Below are positions 10,201 through 17,738 of a DNA stretch of 64,000 nt, piece after piece. The stretch's first letter is position 1, and each line of letters opens with the position of its first letter. The notes below the pieces were generated by a model, which saw only the letters and a list, made by a program, of their open reading frames with translations, was not told the DNA's origin and did no database searches. The position numbers and the translations under genes are program-made. Source of the stretch: Bradyrhizobium sp. CSS354 (GTDB lineage: Bacteria; Pseudomonadota; Alphaproteobacteria; Rhizobiales; Xanthobacteraceae); NCBI RefSeq assembly GCF_029051725.1, contig NZ_JAACFU010000008.1:248001-312000 (forward strand). The letters are read 5' to 3'.

Positions 10201-10371
10201 TGAGGTATCGACCGTGCCGTAGCCTGCCCTGCTGACGTTCAGGCTGCGGCCAAGCAGCTCCGCCGCAGCATAGGCGAGATCGTCGGGATTGTTGATCTCT
10301 CGGATGTAGTCGCCGAGCGTGGCTAAGACGGAATTGCGATCGGCCGAGCGGACCCCGGTCGCTGTCGTCAT
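7222..10371 (-). CDS. Hybrid sensor histidine kinase with three GAF domains, one PAS and a receiver
   Basis: The 1,049-residue cytoplasmic sensor has no membrane segment. Domains in order are GAF (~15-170), GAF (~185-345), PAS/PAC (~355-475, with a WRIAATGQAIF-like PAC region), GAF (~485-655), a short coiled coil and HisKA. The phospho-acceptor His688 sits in GGIAHDFNN. HATPase_c follows with N-box NLAVNARDAM and G-boxes DNGTGIP and GKGTGLGLSQVYG, then a C-terminal receiver with Asp981 in LLFTDVVMPD. The type resembles FixL/RpfC-like multi-GAF hybrid kinases that sense small molecules or redox state. No DNA-binding response regulator or Hpt gene is adjacent, so the output partner is unknown. 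Confidence 0.93.
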   Translation of the reverse strand: MTTATGVRSADRNSVLATLGDYIREINNPDDLAYAAAELLGRSLNVSRAGYGTVDTSAETITIVRDWNAPGILSLAGVLRFRDYGSYIEDLKRGETVICADAEKDPRVGDRAEALEAISARALVNMPISEPDGVVALLYLNDARPREWSPEELELIRDVAERTRTAVERRRAETAVRENEARLLFLDALNKETAKTRDADGVMAVTTKMVGQHLGVSNCAYADMDADQDGFTIRGDWAAPGAMHIIGHYSLADFGKKAVRELGAGRPLIINDNLKELAPEEAATFQNIGIGSTICKPLVKEGRLTALMAIHHRGPHQWTPRELALLTEVTERSWAHIERVRSEQAAREAAERLTLANNAAGIGTWDYDPVNNVLRWDSRCKEVFGLPPDAEASYEGTFLKGLHPEDRQRAHEAVSAALTPHAPAHYNMEYRTIGIEDGVERWIAATGQAIFANGQAVRFIGTVLDITAQKKTERHLRILNDTGASVSRERDLDKIVQIVTDAGVGLTGAQFGAFFYNVLAPDGGSYMLYSLSGAPRSAFENFPMPRNTAVFSPTFEGSGVVRSDDILQDPRYGKNAPRKGMPEGHLPVRSYLAVPVISRTGEVLGGLFFGHGETGKFQAEHEAALLGIAGHAATAIDNAQLLTRLEALNAGLEQRVADEIAERMKAEEQLRQSQKMEAVGQLTGGIAHDFNNMLAVILGSLNLAKRRLGRGEVSIDRFIEGAIDGANRAATLTQRLLAFSRQQPLAPEVVDINKMVGGMSELLERSLGELIRLETVLAAGLWRVKADPAQLESAMINLAVNARDAMQKGGRLTIETSNASIDRMYAREYALAPGQYVLVAVTDNGTGIPADVLGKVFDPFFTTKVVGKGTGLGLSQVYGFVRQSGGHVKIDSEVDVGTTVKIYLPRFAGEEAGSDPSQEEIPAGASHQNETILVVEDDERVRSMSSESLRELGYTVIEAASAKEAIGTIENGFVPDLLFTDVVMPDMTGAELAAELSKRYPELKVLFTTGYTRNAIVHNGVLDAGKHLLPKPFAIDDLAAKVRSLLDDI

Positions 10372-10853
10372 TGGTCTTCCCCTGCCACTTCCCTAACTCC
10401 ACGATGAGCTAGCTGTTTGATCGTCCCGCTACTGTTCGCTTCGACCCCAGGTAGCCCGCCTGAACATGCAGGCGGGTCGCGCAAATTATCTGCGCGATAA
10501 CCGCATGATCGCATTTAGGTTCCCGTCAGTACCGTCCCCTGGGAGACTGCCGTTCTGGCCAGCTCCATCGGGCCCCCTGATTGCCAATCCAGACGTCGCG
10601 GACAGACCCGTGCGGACGCGCGACCGCAAGTTGTGGCAGCGCGGATCGTCGTGTAGCATCAATGTCTGCTTTTCACCCCGCGTGGTCCCCGTCGTTTCAT
10701 GCTCGCCCGGCGTCATGCGCGTCGGTGACGCCGACTCCGAATAACCCTGGCCGGCCATTCAGCGGCCGAACGCCAGCGCAACGCCTCCGGCCGCACCGGC
10801 GCCATAAGCCCCATAAGCCAATGTAGCAAAGCCCGAACACCGCGCCGAAGGGC
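10372..10853 (-). other. Intergenic stretch, no gene recognised
   Basis: These 482 bases lie upstream of the hybrid kinase and downstream of the HD-domain gene. Short open frames exist on both strands, but none shows a ribosome site with a recognisable product. A minus-strand frame ending near 10761 reads like a protein tail (AYGAYGAGAAGGVALAFGR) yet has no credible start, and may be a gene remnant. No repeat or terminator of note was seen. Confidence 0.4.
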
Positions 10854-11492
10854 TCAGCTCTGCCAGGGCGTGTTGCGGATGCGAGTGCACGCGTTCGGCT
10901 TGCGAAATGTGGGATCGTGATCTTCGATGTAATCGAAATTGATCGTGCCAAACGTAGTCTGCGGCTTCTTCAAGGCTGAGCAGGTTTGTATCTGAAGGAA
11001 GTCATTCTTGAAATCACCGCGCGGAAATGCGGTGGTCACCTGGTTGCGCTGCTCTGGCGTGTACTCATCATAGCCAATCCCCACGACGTCGACCAAAACG
11101 CCCGCATTCGTGAGAGCGATTTCCGGCCGCATGTATTGTGGAATTCCAGGCGTCGTATGTAACGCGATCGCCTCCCAAACCAAATCGGCTTTTGGCTCGT
11201 CAATGCCGTGCCCCCTCAGAAATTCGCGGGCGGCATCCGCGCCGTCAACTTCAAACCGCTTGGTCTGCGTGTGGCAATGGCCGACGAGCCCGAGATCGTG
11301 GAACAGCGCCGCGATGTAGAGCAGCTCGGGATCGAATTTTAGATTTTGCCGATGTCCCTTGATCGCGCCGAACACAAAGACGCGGACCGAGTGGTTGAAC
11401 AACATGTCGCTTTCGTACTGGCGCACCAGCCCGGCGGCCTCTCGTGCGATCTTGCTGTCGGGAATCTTCACGCCGGAAATTGCAAAGGTCAT
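10854..11492 (-). CDS. HD-domain metal-dependent hydrolase, cyanamide-hydratase-like
   Basis: This 212-residue protein has the HD superfamily metal ligands: His in MLFNHSVRVFVF, the His-Asp pair in AALFHDLGL, and a later His in ALHTTPGIP. The layout SDMLFNHSVR..YIAALFHDLGLVGHCH resembles the HD proteins related to fungal cyanamide hydratase (Ddi2-like) and other small-molecule hydrolases. It is not like the dGTPase or (p)ppGpp families. It is soluble and probably single-domain. The next gene downstream in transcription is about 480 bases away, so it looks monocistronic. The substrate is unknown. Confidence 0.75.
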   Translation of the reverse strand: MTFAISGVKIPDSKIAREAAGLVRQYESDMLFNHSVRVFVFGAIKGHRQNLKFDPELLYIAALFHDLGLVGHCHTQTKRFEVDGADAAREFLRGHGIDEPKADLVWEAIALHTTPGIPQYMRPEIALTNAGVLVDVVGIGYDEYTPEQRNQVTTAFPRGDFKNDFLQIQTCSALKKPQTTFGTINFDYIEDHDPTFRKPNACTRIRNTPWQS

Positions 11493-11582
11493 TTCAAGCT
11501 CCTGCCTTGCATCTCTGATATCTCAGGACATGCCTTCGCAGTCGAAGGCATGTGTTTACCCTCTTCCCGTCTGGCACCGCGG

Positions 11583-12047
11583 TCAGGCTGCCATCTCCTC
11601 CTTCGCGGCCTGTGGCGTATTTCGGAAGCTGATTGCCATGCGATTGTACGCGTTCATCAGGCCGATCGCGATGGTGAGATCGACGAGCTGGCGCTCCTCG
11701 AAGACGGCGCGGGCAGCCTCGTAAGCTTGATCCGGGATGCCGGTTTCAGCCACACGGGTCACCGTTTCAGCCCATGCGAGGGCGGCACGCTCCCGCTCGT
11801 CGAAGAGATGACCGCCTTCCGCCCAGGCCTGCACCAGCGCGATCTTTTCGATCTTCTGTCCGCTCTTCAGCAGATCGCGCGTGTGCATGTCGAGGCAGTA
11901 GGCGCAATTGTTGATCTGCGAAATGCGCAGATAGACCAGAGTGACAAGCGTTGCAGGAAGATTGCTCTGCATGACATAGCCGTAGACGCCGCCGAGCGCT
12001 TTCATCCCTGCGGGTGCGATGCGGTCGTAATCGAGACGCTTAGCCAT
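11583..12047 (-). CDS. Carboxymuconolactone decarboxylase / AhpD-like protein
   Basis: The 154-residue protein carries the AhpD-type catalytic signature NCAYCLDMH with Cys48, Cys51 and His55. It therefore probably acts as a peroxide or alkyl-hydroperoxide-detoxifying thiol enzyme rather than a true decarboxylase. I prefer ATG 12047, because GGAG lies seven bases before it. ATG 12053 is too close to that site. The gene is transcribed away from the PdxR/MocR-type regulator at 12173, a pairing seen often with this regulator family, so the regulator probably controls it. Confidence 0.85.
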   Translation of the reverse strand: MAKRLDYDRIAPAGMKALGGVYGYVMQSNLPATLVTLVYLRISQINNCAYCLDMHTRDLLKSGQKIEKIALVQAWAEGGHLFDERERAALAWAETVTRVAETGIPDQAYEAARAVFEERQLVDLTIAIGLMNAYNRMAISFRNTPQAAKEEMAA

Positions 12048-12120
12048 TTTCATACTCCATGATCGGTTCTGTTCGGCGGCTGTCGCCGCGTACTTTCCTT
12101 GTCCGATAAATGTCCCCGCG

Positions 12121-12142
12121 CTGGTCTACAAAATAGCACCAG
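12121..12142. promoter_or_regulatory. Inverted repeat between CMD gene and PdxR-like regulator
   Basis: CTGGT (12121-12125) and ACCAG (12138-12142) are exact inverted arms with 12 bases between, flanked inside by CTA and TAG. It sits in the divergent promoter region about 30 bases before the regulator start. MocR/PdxR regulators bind such spaced repeats, so this is a candidate operator. Confidence 0.4.
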
Positions 12143-12172
12143 GAATGGACAAACATCGTGTACTACGGAGGC

Positions 12173-13591
12173 ATGGTCAAACCGCTGCGGCTGGAGCTCG
12201 ATCGATCTGCGAAGACGCCATTGGCGGAACAAATCCGCAGAGGTATCGGAGCTGCCATCGAGAGCGGCGTGCTCGCGCCGGGAGCTCGTCTGCCGTCCTG
12301 GCAGGATTTGGCGGCTCAGCTGGGTGTCGCGCGCGGCACCGTGCGTTCGGCTTACGAAAAGCTCTCATCCGCGCAACTGATCGTCGCGTCGCGCGCGACC
12401 GGAACGCATGTTGCGGATCGACCCGCCTTTACTCCTCGGCAGGAAGCAGCTCCCCACCCCGGTTCGTTCATGGAAATGTACCAGGAGCTCACTGCGGGAC
12501 CGGCCATTTTCCAGATGGGTGTGCCCGCTCACGAGACCTTTCCTGCCAAGCTGTTCTCGAGGATGCGCACGCGGGCGGTGCGCGCGGAGACGAGCGCGCC
12601 GGCCATCTACAGGGATCCCCGCGGCGAGCTGGAATTGAGGCGCGACATCGCTGCGTATCTCGCGCTGGCGAGGGGTATCGAATGTGCACCGTCGCAGATC
12701 ATCATCACGGCCGGCTTCAGCAGCGGGCTCGGACTGGCACTCCGGGTTCTCTGTCTCGAGCAGAAAAAGGTCTGGATGGAGGACCCGGGCTTCCCCTTCA
12801 CAAGGCACGGCCTTGAGCTTGCAAGGTTGTTGATCACGCCGATCCCGGTCGACGCGGACGGCATCGACGTCGGTTACGGCCTGAAACACGCTCCCGATGC
12901 AGCATTGGTCGTCGTGACCCCCGGACAGCAGGCACCGCTTGGCTCCACATTGTCGCTGGCAAGACGTTCACGTCTGCTCGACTGGGCAGCCCAGGAACGG
13001 GTCTGGGTGATCGAGGACGACTATCTGAGCGAGCTTCAGCTGAAGGGCCGGGCCACACCTGCGCTCGCCTCTCTCGATCGTTTCGGCCGCGTCATTCACA
13101 TCGGGTCTTTCAGCAAGACCCTGACTCCTGCGTTGCGGTTGGGCTTCGTCGTTGCACCCGCCTCTCTGGCATCCCGTTTTGCCGAGGTTGCGGCATGCCT
13201 CGCTCCGGCCCCCGGGCCCTCCGTACAGATCGCAACCGCCGAATTCATCCGCGACGGCCACTATCTACGGCATCTTCGACGCACGAAGCGGGCCTATGCC
13301 GCGCAAGGCGATGCGCTGCTGAAATATTTGAAGGCACGCGCCAAGGACGTCGCGAAGGACGTTGCGATCGCCGGATTGGCCGCGGTCTTGAGACTGCCGG
13401 ACGGAACCTCCGGCGTCGCGATCGCGAGGGAAGCGGCATCGTTTGGATTGGCGCCCACGCCCCTGTCGCTATGGCATGCGTCTGCGGCCTCGGCGCGATC
13501 CGGCCTGTTGCTGGGCATCGCCACATCGCCCCATAAGAGGATCGAGGCCTCCTGCGATCGGCTGCTTCAGATCATCGACCGTCATACATGA
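12173..13591 (+). CDS. PdxR/MocR-family transcriptional regulator (GntR HTH plus aminotransferase fold)
   Basis: The N-terminal ~75 residues are a GntR winged helix (PLAEQIRRGIGAAIESGVLA, LGVARGTVRSAYEKL). A fold-type-I aminotransferase domain follows. The PLP lysine is Lys315 in GSFSKTLTPALRLG, and the cofactor-binding Asp is in VIEDDYLSEL. These proteins bind PLP as effector and regulate divergent genes, here probably the AhpD-like gene. Start choice is uncertain. ATG 12173 has GGAGG only one base before it, and GTG 12158 has no ribosome site. Length (472) is normal for the family. Confidence 0.9.
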   Translation: MVKPLRLELDRSAKTPLAEQIRRGIGAAIESGVLAPGARLPSWQDLAAQLGVARGTVRSAYEKLSSAQLIVASRATGTHVADRPAFTPRQEAAPHPGSFMEMYQELTAGPAIFQMGVPAHETFPAKLFSRMRTRAVRAETSAPAIYRDPRGELELRRDIAAYLALARGIECAPSQIIITAGFSSGLGLALRVLCLEQKKVWMEDPGFPFTRHGLELARLLITPIPVDADGIDVGYGLKHAPDAALVVVTPGQQAPLGSTLSLARRSRLLDWAAQERVWVIEDDYLSELQLKGRATPALASLDRFGRVIHIGSFSKTLTPALRLGFVVAPASLASRFAEVAACLAPAPGPSVQIATAEFIRDGHYLRHLRRTKRAYAAQGDALLKYLKARAKDVAKDVAIAGLAAVLRLPDGTSGVAIAREAASFGLAPTPLSLWHASAASARSGLLLGIATSPHKRIEASCDRLLQIIDRHT

Positions 13592-13618
13592 CGAGCTCGG
13601 GCCCTATGCTTCCGCAAT

Positions 13619-14392
13619 CTACACGGGCGTATAGATCACCAGCTTCAGCGCCGGATCGTCATTGGCCTGAAAGCTCGTGTGCTCGAACCGGAGCACGCCC
13701 TTGGTCGGATGGTTCATGGTCTTGAGGCCTGCGGCAGTGCTGCGGATCTCGTGTGCTTCCCACCATTTGACGAATTCCGGACTGCCCTGGCGCAGCCGCG
13801 TCAGCAATTCCGTAAAGGCGGGATCGCCGGCCCAGACGTCGTGAGTGGTGCGAAACATCGCGACCATACGCTTGGCCACATCGGCCCAGCCCGCGCCGTA
13901 GAATTTTCGCGTGCGCTTGTTGGTCATCATCAAGAGCAGCGTGTTGCGATCCTCCTCGGGCAACCGGCCAAATGCGAAGACCTCCTCGGCGGCGGCGTTC
14001 CAGGCCAGCACGTCCCAGCGCCGCCCGGTGATGTAGGCCGGATGCGGCAGGCTCTCGATCAGGCGCCGTATGGGCGGCGGCACCACCTCGCGCGCAAACG
14101 CGCCCCTCACGCCGTCGCGTGCCAGCGCCTTAAGGTGCGCATGCTCGGTCTTGCTAAGGCGCAACGCGCGCGCCAGCGCATCGACAGTCGTGACCGAAGG
14201 GCTGACGGTGCGGCCCTGTTCGAGCCGGATGTACCAGTCGACGCCGATGCCGGCGAGCTGCGCGACCTCCTCGCGGCGCAGGCCCGCCGTGCGGCGCCGC
14301 CGGCCGGCGGGAAGCCCGACCGTCTTCGGCGACAGCTTTTCGCGGCGGGAGCGGAGGAAGTCGCCGAATTCGACGCGGCGTGGGTCGGCCAT
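13619..14392 (-). CDS. XRE-family regulator, MmyB type
   Basis: The 257-residue protein has an N-terminal helix-turn-helix (residues ~10-75). It contains RRRRTAGLRREEVAQLAG and IGVDWYIRLEQGR, the signature of the MmyB/YcgA-like group. A ligand-binding MLTR (PAS-like) domain follows, with LPHPAYITGRRWDVLAWNAAA. Regulators of this group usually control a divergent oxidoreductase. Here the divergent gene is the alcohol-dehydrogenase-like enzyme at 14501, with a paired repeat in between. It ends only 28 bases from the convergent PdxR-like gene. Confidence 0.88.
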   Translation of the reverse strand: MADPRRVEFGDFLRSRREKLSPKTVGLPAGRRRRTAGLRREEVAQLAGIGVDWYIRLEQGRTVSPSVTTVDALARALRLSKTEHAHLKALARDGVRGAFAREVVPPPIRRLIESLPHPAYITGRRWDVLAWNAAAEEVFAFGRLPEEDRNTLLLMMTNKRTRKFYGAGWADVAKRMVAMFRTTHDVWAGDPAFTELLTRLRQGSPEFVKWWEAHEIRSTAAGLKTMNHPTKGVLRFEHTSFQANDDPALKLVIYTPV

Positions 14393-14421
14393 ATTGACAT
14401 GCCTCGATGGAGGGCCCGTGG

Positions 14422-14441
14422 AATACTAGGATAATACCAGG
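14422..14441. promoter_or_regulatory. Direct repeat in the XRE/ADH divergent promoter region
   Basis: AATACTAGG (14422-14430) recurs as AATACCAGG (14433-14441), an 11-bp period that places both on the same helix face. It is a candidate binding site for the MmyB-type regulator. The minus-strand complement contains TATTAT, a possible -10 for the regulator gene itself. Confidence 0.35.
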
Positions 14442-14500
14442 CCTTCCTGGCCCTGGAAAGGCGGCGCATATGGGTGTCACCCGAACATGAGGTGACCACC

Positions 14501-15580
14501 ATGAAAGCCGCCGTACTCAAATCCCTGGGATCTCCGCTCGTCATCGAGAATGCACCCGAACCGGTGCTCGGGACCGGCGAGGTCATCGTGGACGTCGTCG
14601 CCACGCGCGTGCTGTCCTACATGAACGAGGTTTTCAGCGGTGCGCGCAACTATGCGCTCGACCTGCCGATTATCCCGGGGCCTGGCGGCATCGGCCGGGT
14701 GCGCGCCATCGGCCCGGACGCGACGAAGCTCAGCGTTGGCGACTGGGTGTTCTGCGACCCGACGGTGCGCTCGCGCGACGACGCCGCAGCGCCCGACATT
14801 GCCCTGCAAGGACTCACTGCCCCCGGTGCCGGCGCCATGCGCCTGCAACAGCATTTTCGCCACGGCTCGTTTGCCGAGCAGATGAGGGTGCCGACGGAGA
14901 ATGTCAAACGGCTCGGCACGATCACGCCGGAGGACGCCACGCGATGGTGTGCGCTGGGGACGCTGCTGGTGCCCTATGGCGGCTTCCTTGCCGCCAACCT
15001 TCAGCCCGGCGAGACCGTGCTAGTGAGCGGCGCCACCGGCAATTTCGGCAGTGCGGCCGTCTCGGTCGCGCTCGCGATGGGCGCGGCCTGCGTGGTCGCG
15101 CCCGGCCGCAACGACAAGATCTTGGCCGACCTCGTCCGCCGCTTCGGCGATCGCGTGAAGCCAGTCAGGCTCTCCGGCAATGAGGACGACGACCGCGAGA
15201 GCATGAAGCGCGCGGCGCCCGTGCCGATCGACTGCGTGCTCGACATCATGCCGCCCTCGGTGAGCACGAATGTAGTGCGCGCGGCGATCATGACGGTGCG
15301 CGCATACGGCCGCGTCGTGCTGATGGGTGGTGTCGGCATGGCGGGCGGCGCGGGCCTCGAGCTGCCCTACCCCTGGATCATGCGCAACTGCATCAGCATC
15401 CACGGCGTCTGGATGTATCCGCCGGATGCGGCAAGCCGCCTGATCGCGCTGGTGCGCGCGGGACTGCTCAGGTTGGAGGAGTACGAGGCCACCGCCTTCG
15501 ATCTCGACCACGCCAACGAGGCGGTGGACCATGCCGCCGCCAATGGCGGACCGTTCAAATTGACGGTGATCCGGCCTTGA
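14501..15580 (+). CDS. Medium-chain alcohol dehydrogenase / quinone-oxidoreductase-like protein without catalytic zinc site
   Basis: ATG 14501 follows GAGGTGA at a good distance and gives 359 residues. It has a GroES-like N-terminal half and a Rossmann half with the NAD(P) motif VSGATGNFGSAAVSVALAMGA. The usual zinc-ADH residues (Cys in CGTD, GHE) are missing. The equivalent region reads LPIIPGPGGIGRV. This argues for a zinc-independent reductase such as the quinone oxidoreductase group. The XRE regulator transcribed from the other side is the likely controller. The substrate is unknown. Confidence 0.85.
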   Translation: MKAAVLKSLGSPLVIENAPEPVLGTGEVIVDVVATRVLSYMNEVFSGARNYALDLPIIPGPGGIGRVRAIGPDATKLSVGDWVFCDPTVRSRDDAAAPDIALQGLTAPGAGAMRLQQHFRHGSFAEQMRVPTENVKRLGTITPEDATRWCALGTLLVPYGGFLAANLQPGETVLVSGATGNFGSAAVSVALAMGAACVVAPGRNDKILADLVRRFGDRVKPVRLSGNEDDDRESMKRAAPVPIDCVLDIMPPSVSTNVVRAAIMTVRAYGRVVLMGGVGMAGGAGLELPYPWIMRNCISIHGVWMYPPDAASRLIALVRAGLLRLEEYEATAFDLDHANEAVDHAAANGGPFKLTVIRP

Positions 15581-15628
15581 GCACCCCGAGGAACGCCATT
15601 TTTTTCGTCAGTCCGGCCAAGCACTTGG

Positions 15629-15654
15629 CTACTGTGCATGGGGTTGTTTTCGCG
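15629..15654 (-). repeat. Dispersed 26-bp element downstream of lolD (copy 1)
   Basis: These 26 bases are identical, in reverse complement, to 29258-29283. In both cases the element follows a gene's stop codon in the gene's own reading direction (lolD here, the sugar permease there), after an A-rich stretch. The core on the gene strand reads CGCGAAAACAACCCCATGCA. A short hairpin (GGCCAAG/CTTGGCT, 15616-15630) abuts it here. Confidence 0.8.
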
Positions 15655-15658
15655 TTTT

Positions 15659-16360
15659 TTATTCGAGCTCGACCACCTGGCCGTTCGACAGCGACACGCG
15701 GCGGTCCATGCGGCCGGCGAGTTCCATGTTGTGGGTCGCGATCAACATGGAGACCTTGGTCGCCTTGACGAGTTGCATCAGGGCCTGGAAAACGTGGTCC
15801 GCGGTGTGCGGATCGAGATTGCCGGTCGGCTCGTCCGCAAACAGCACCCGCGGAGCATTGGCCACAGCGCGCGCGATCGCAACGCGCTGCTGCTCGCCGC
15901 CGGACAGCTCGGACGGGCGGTGCGTGATACGCTCGCCGAGGCCGAGATAGCCGAGGATCTCCTTGGCGCGCTTGACGCTCTCGGACTTTTTGAGGCCGCG
16001 GATCATCTGCGGCATCATGACGTTCTCCAGCGCCGAGAACTCCGGCAGCAGCCGGTGAGACTGGTAGACGAAGCCGATGTCGGTGCGGCGAAGCTGGGTG
16101 CGCTCGATGTCGGGCAGCTGCGAGGTCGGCGCGCCGTTGACGTAGACCTCGCCGGAATCGGGCGCTTCCAACAGACCAGCAATGTGCAGCAGCGTCGACT
16201 TGCCCGAACCTGACGGCGCCACCAGCGCGACGGACTGGCCCGCCCACAGCGCGAGCTTGGCGCCGTCGAGGATCGTCAGCGGCACCTCGCCCTGCAAGTA
16301 CTGGCGCTTTATCTCGTGGAGATAAATGACCGGTACATCTTCCGCCCCCTGCTGCTCCAT
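15659..16360 (-). CDS. lolD: Lipoprotein-releasing ABC transporter ATPase
   Basis: The 233-residue cytoplasmic ATPase drives release of outer-membrane lipoproteins from the inner membrane. Walker A APSGSGKST is near residue 48, the signature is LSGGEQQRVAIARA, and Walker B is VLFADEPTGNLD. LolD-type features include TILDGAKLALWAGQSVALVA and the short C-terminus. It starts seven bases after the lolC-type permease stop, so the two form one operon with proS upstream. The start at 16360 lies between the genes with no obvious alternative. Confidence 0.95.
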   Translation of the reverse strand: MEQQGAEDVPVIYLHEIKRQYLQGEVPLTILDGAKLALWAGQSVALVAPSGSGKSTLLHIAGLLEAPDSGEVYVNGAPTSQLPDIERTQLRRTDIGFVYQSHRLLPEFSALENVMMPQMIRGLKKSESVKRAKEILGYLGLGERITHRPSELSGGEQQRVAIARAVANAPRVLFADEPTGNLDPHTADHVFQALMQLVKATKVSMLIATHNMELAGRMDRRVSLSNGQVVELE

Positions 16361-16367
16361 CAGCCCC

Positions 16368-17648
16368 TCACTCGTACCGCAGCGCTTCGACGGGATCGAG
16401 GCGCGCGGCGCGCCAGGACGGATACAGCGTCGCCAGGAACGACAGCGTCAGCGCCATGATCACGACGGCCGAGGTCTCGCCGATGTCGATCTCGGCGGGC
16501 AGCTTCGACAGGAAATACAGCTCTGGCGAAAACAGCTCGGTGCTGGTCAGCCAGGACAGGAATTGCCGGATCGACTCGATGTTGAGGCAGATCACCAGCC
16601 CGACGATGAATCCGACCATCGTACCGACCACGCCGATCGAAGCGCCCGTGATCAGGAAGATGCGCATGATCGAGCCTTGCGAGGCCCCCATCGTGCGCAG
16701 GATCGCGATGTCGCTGCCCTTGTCCTTCACCAGCATGATCAGGCCGGAGACGATGTTGAGCGCCGCGACCAGCACGATCATGGTGAGGATCAGGAACATC
16801 ACGTTGCGCTCGACCTGGAGCGCGTTGAAAAAGGTCGAGTTGCGCTGGCGCCAGTCTACCAGGAACACCGGCCGGCCCGCCGCCTCCGTCACGGCCTGAC
16901 GAAACGCGACGATCTGATCCGGATTGGTGGTGAAGACCTCGATCGAGGTGACGTCGTTGCTGCGGTTGAAATAGGCCTGCGCCTCCGCCAGCGGCATGAA
17001 GACGAAGCCGAGATCATACTCCGACATGCCGATCTCGAACACCGCGGCGATCTTGTACGGTTTGATGCGCGGAGTCGTGCCCATCGGGGTGACCGCGCCC
17101 TTCGGCGCCACCAGCGTGATGCTGTCGCCGGCGTGCAGCGACAACTGGTCGGCAAGGCGCCGGCCGATCGCGACCCCCTGCCCGTCGTCAAAACCCTCGA
17201 GCGAACCCTGCTTGATGTTCTTGGCGATCGAGGTGAGATTGTTGAGATCGTCGGAGCGGATGCCGCGCACCAGGACGCCGGAGGCGTTCCACGGCGATGA
17301 CGCCAGCGCCTGGCCGTCCACCACGGGCGCTGCGAGCCGGATACCCTGGACCTGGCTGAGGCGGTCGGCGACGTCCTTCCAGTCGGTCAGCGGCGATTCC
17401 AGCGGCTGGACCAGGATGTGGCCGTTGAGCCCGAGGATCTTGTCGAGCAGCTCCTTGCGGAAGCCGTTCATGACGGCCATGACGATAATCAGCGTCGCCA
17501 CGCCCAGCATGATACCGAGGAAGGAGAACCCGGCGATGACCGAGATGAATCCCTCCTTGCGGCGCGCCCGTAAGTAGCGCGCCGACAGCATCCACTCGAA
17601 TGGCGCAAAAGGCGCGGTTTGAACGGTTTCGGTCATGGTCTCATCCAT
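16368..17648 (-). CDS. lolC: Lipoprotein-releasing ABC transporter permease (LolC/E family)
   Basis: This 426-residue inner-membrane permease has the LolC/E start FEWMLSARYLRARRKEGFIS, four membrane segments (~35-60, ~280-305, ~325-350, ~385-410) and a large periplasmic loop. It ends SWRAARLDPVEALRYE, the family C-terminal signature. Only one permease gene is present with lolD, as in other alphaproteobacteria where a single LolF-like protein probably acts as a dimer. LolC versus LolE naming is therefore conventional. It is transcribed from proS toward lolD. Confidence 0.94.
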   Translation of the reverse strand: MDETMTETVQTAPFAPFEWMLSARYLRARRKEGFISVIAGFSFLGIMLGVATLIIVMAVMNGFRKELLDKILGLNGHILVQPLESPLTDWKDVADRLSQVQGIRLAAPVVDGQALASSPWNASGVLVRGIRSDDLNNLTSIAKNIKQGSLEGFDDGQGVAIGRRLADQLSLHAGDSITLVAPKGAVTPMGTTPRIKPYKIAAVFEIGMSEYDLGFVFMPLAEAQAYFNRSNDVTSIEVFTTNPDQIVAFRQAVTEAAGRPVFLVDWRQRNSTFFNALQVERNVMFLILTMIVLVAALNIVSGLIMLVKDKGSDIAILRTMGASQGSIMRIFLITGASIGVVGTMVGFIVGLVICLNIESIRQFLSWLTSTELFSPELYFLSKLPAEIDIGETSAVVIMALTLSFLATLYPSWRAARLDPVEALRYE

Positions 17649-17738
17649 CGCTCGATAGTCCCATGATTCGGGGTCAAATGTGGCCGGATTGGCGGCCGCG
17701 ATCTCGGGCGATGAACAATATTCAGCCGACCAGCCTTA

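Noticed and set aside
10700..10850. A protein-tail-like frame (AYGAYGAGAAGGVALAFGR) on the minus strand
   Set aside because: It has no plausible start and overlaps the HD gene end. At most it is a remnant.
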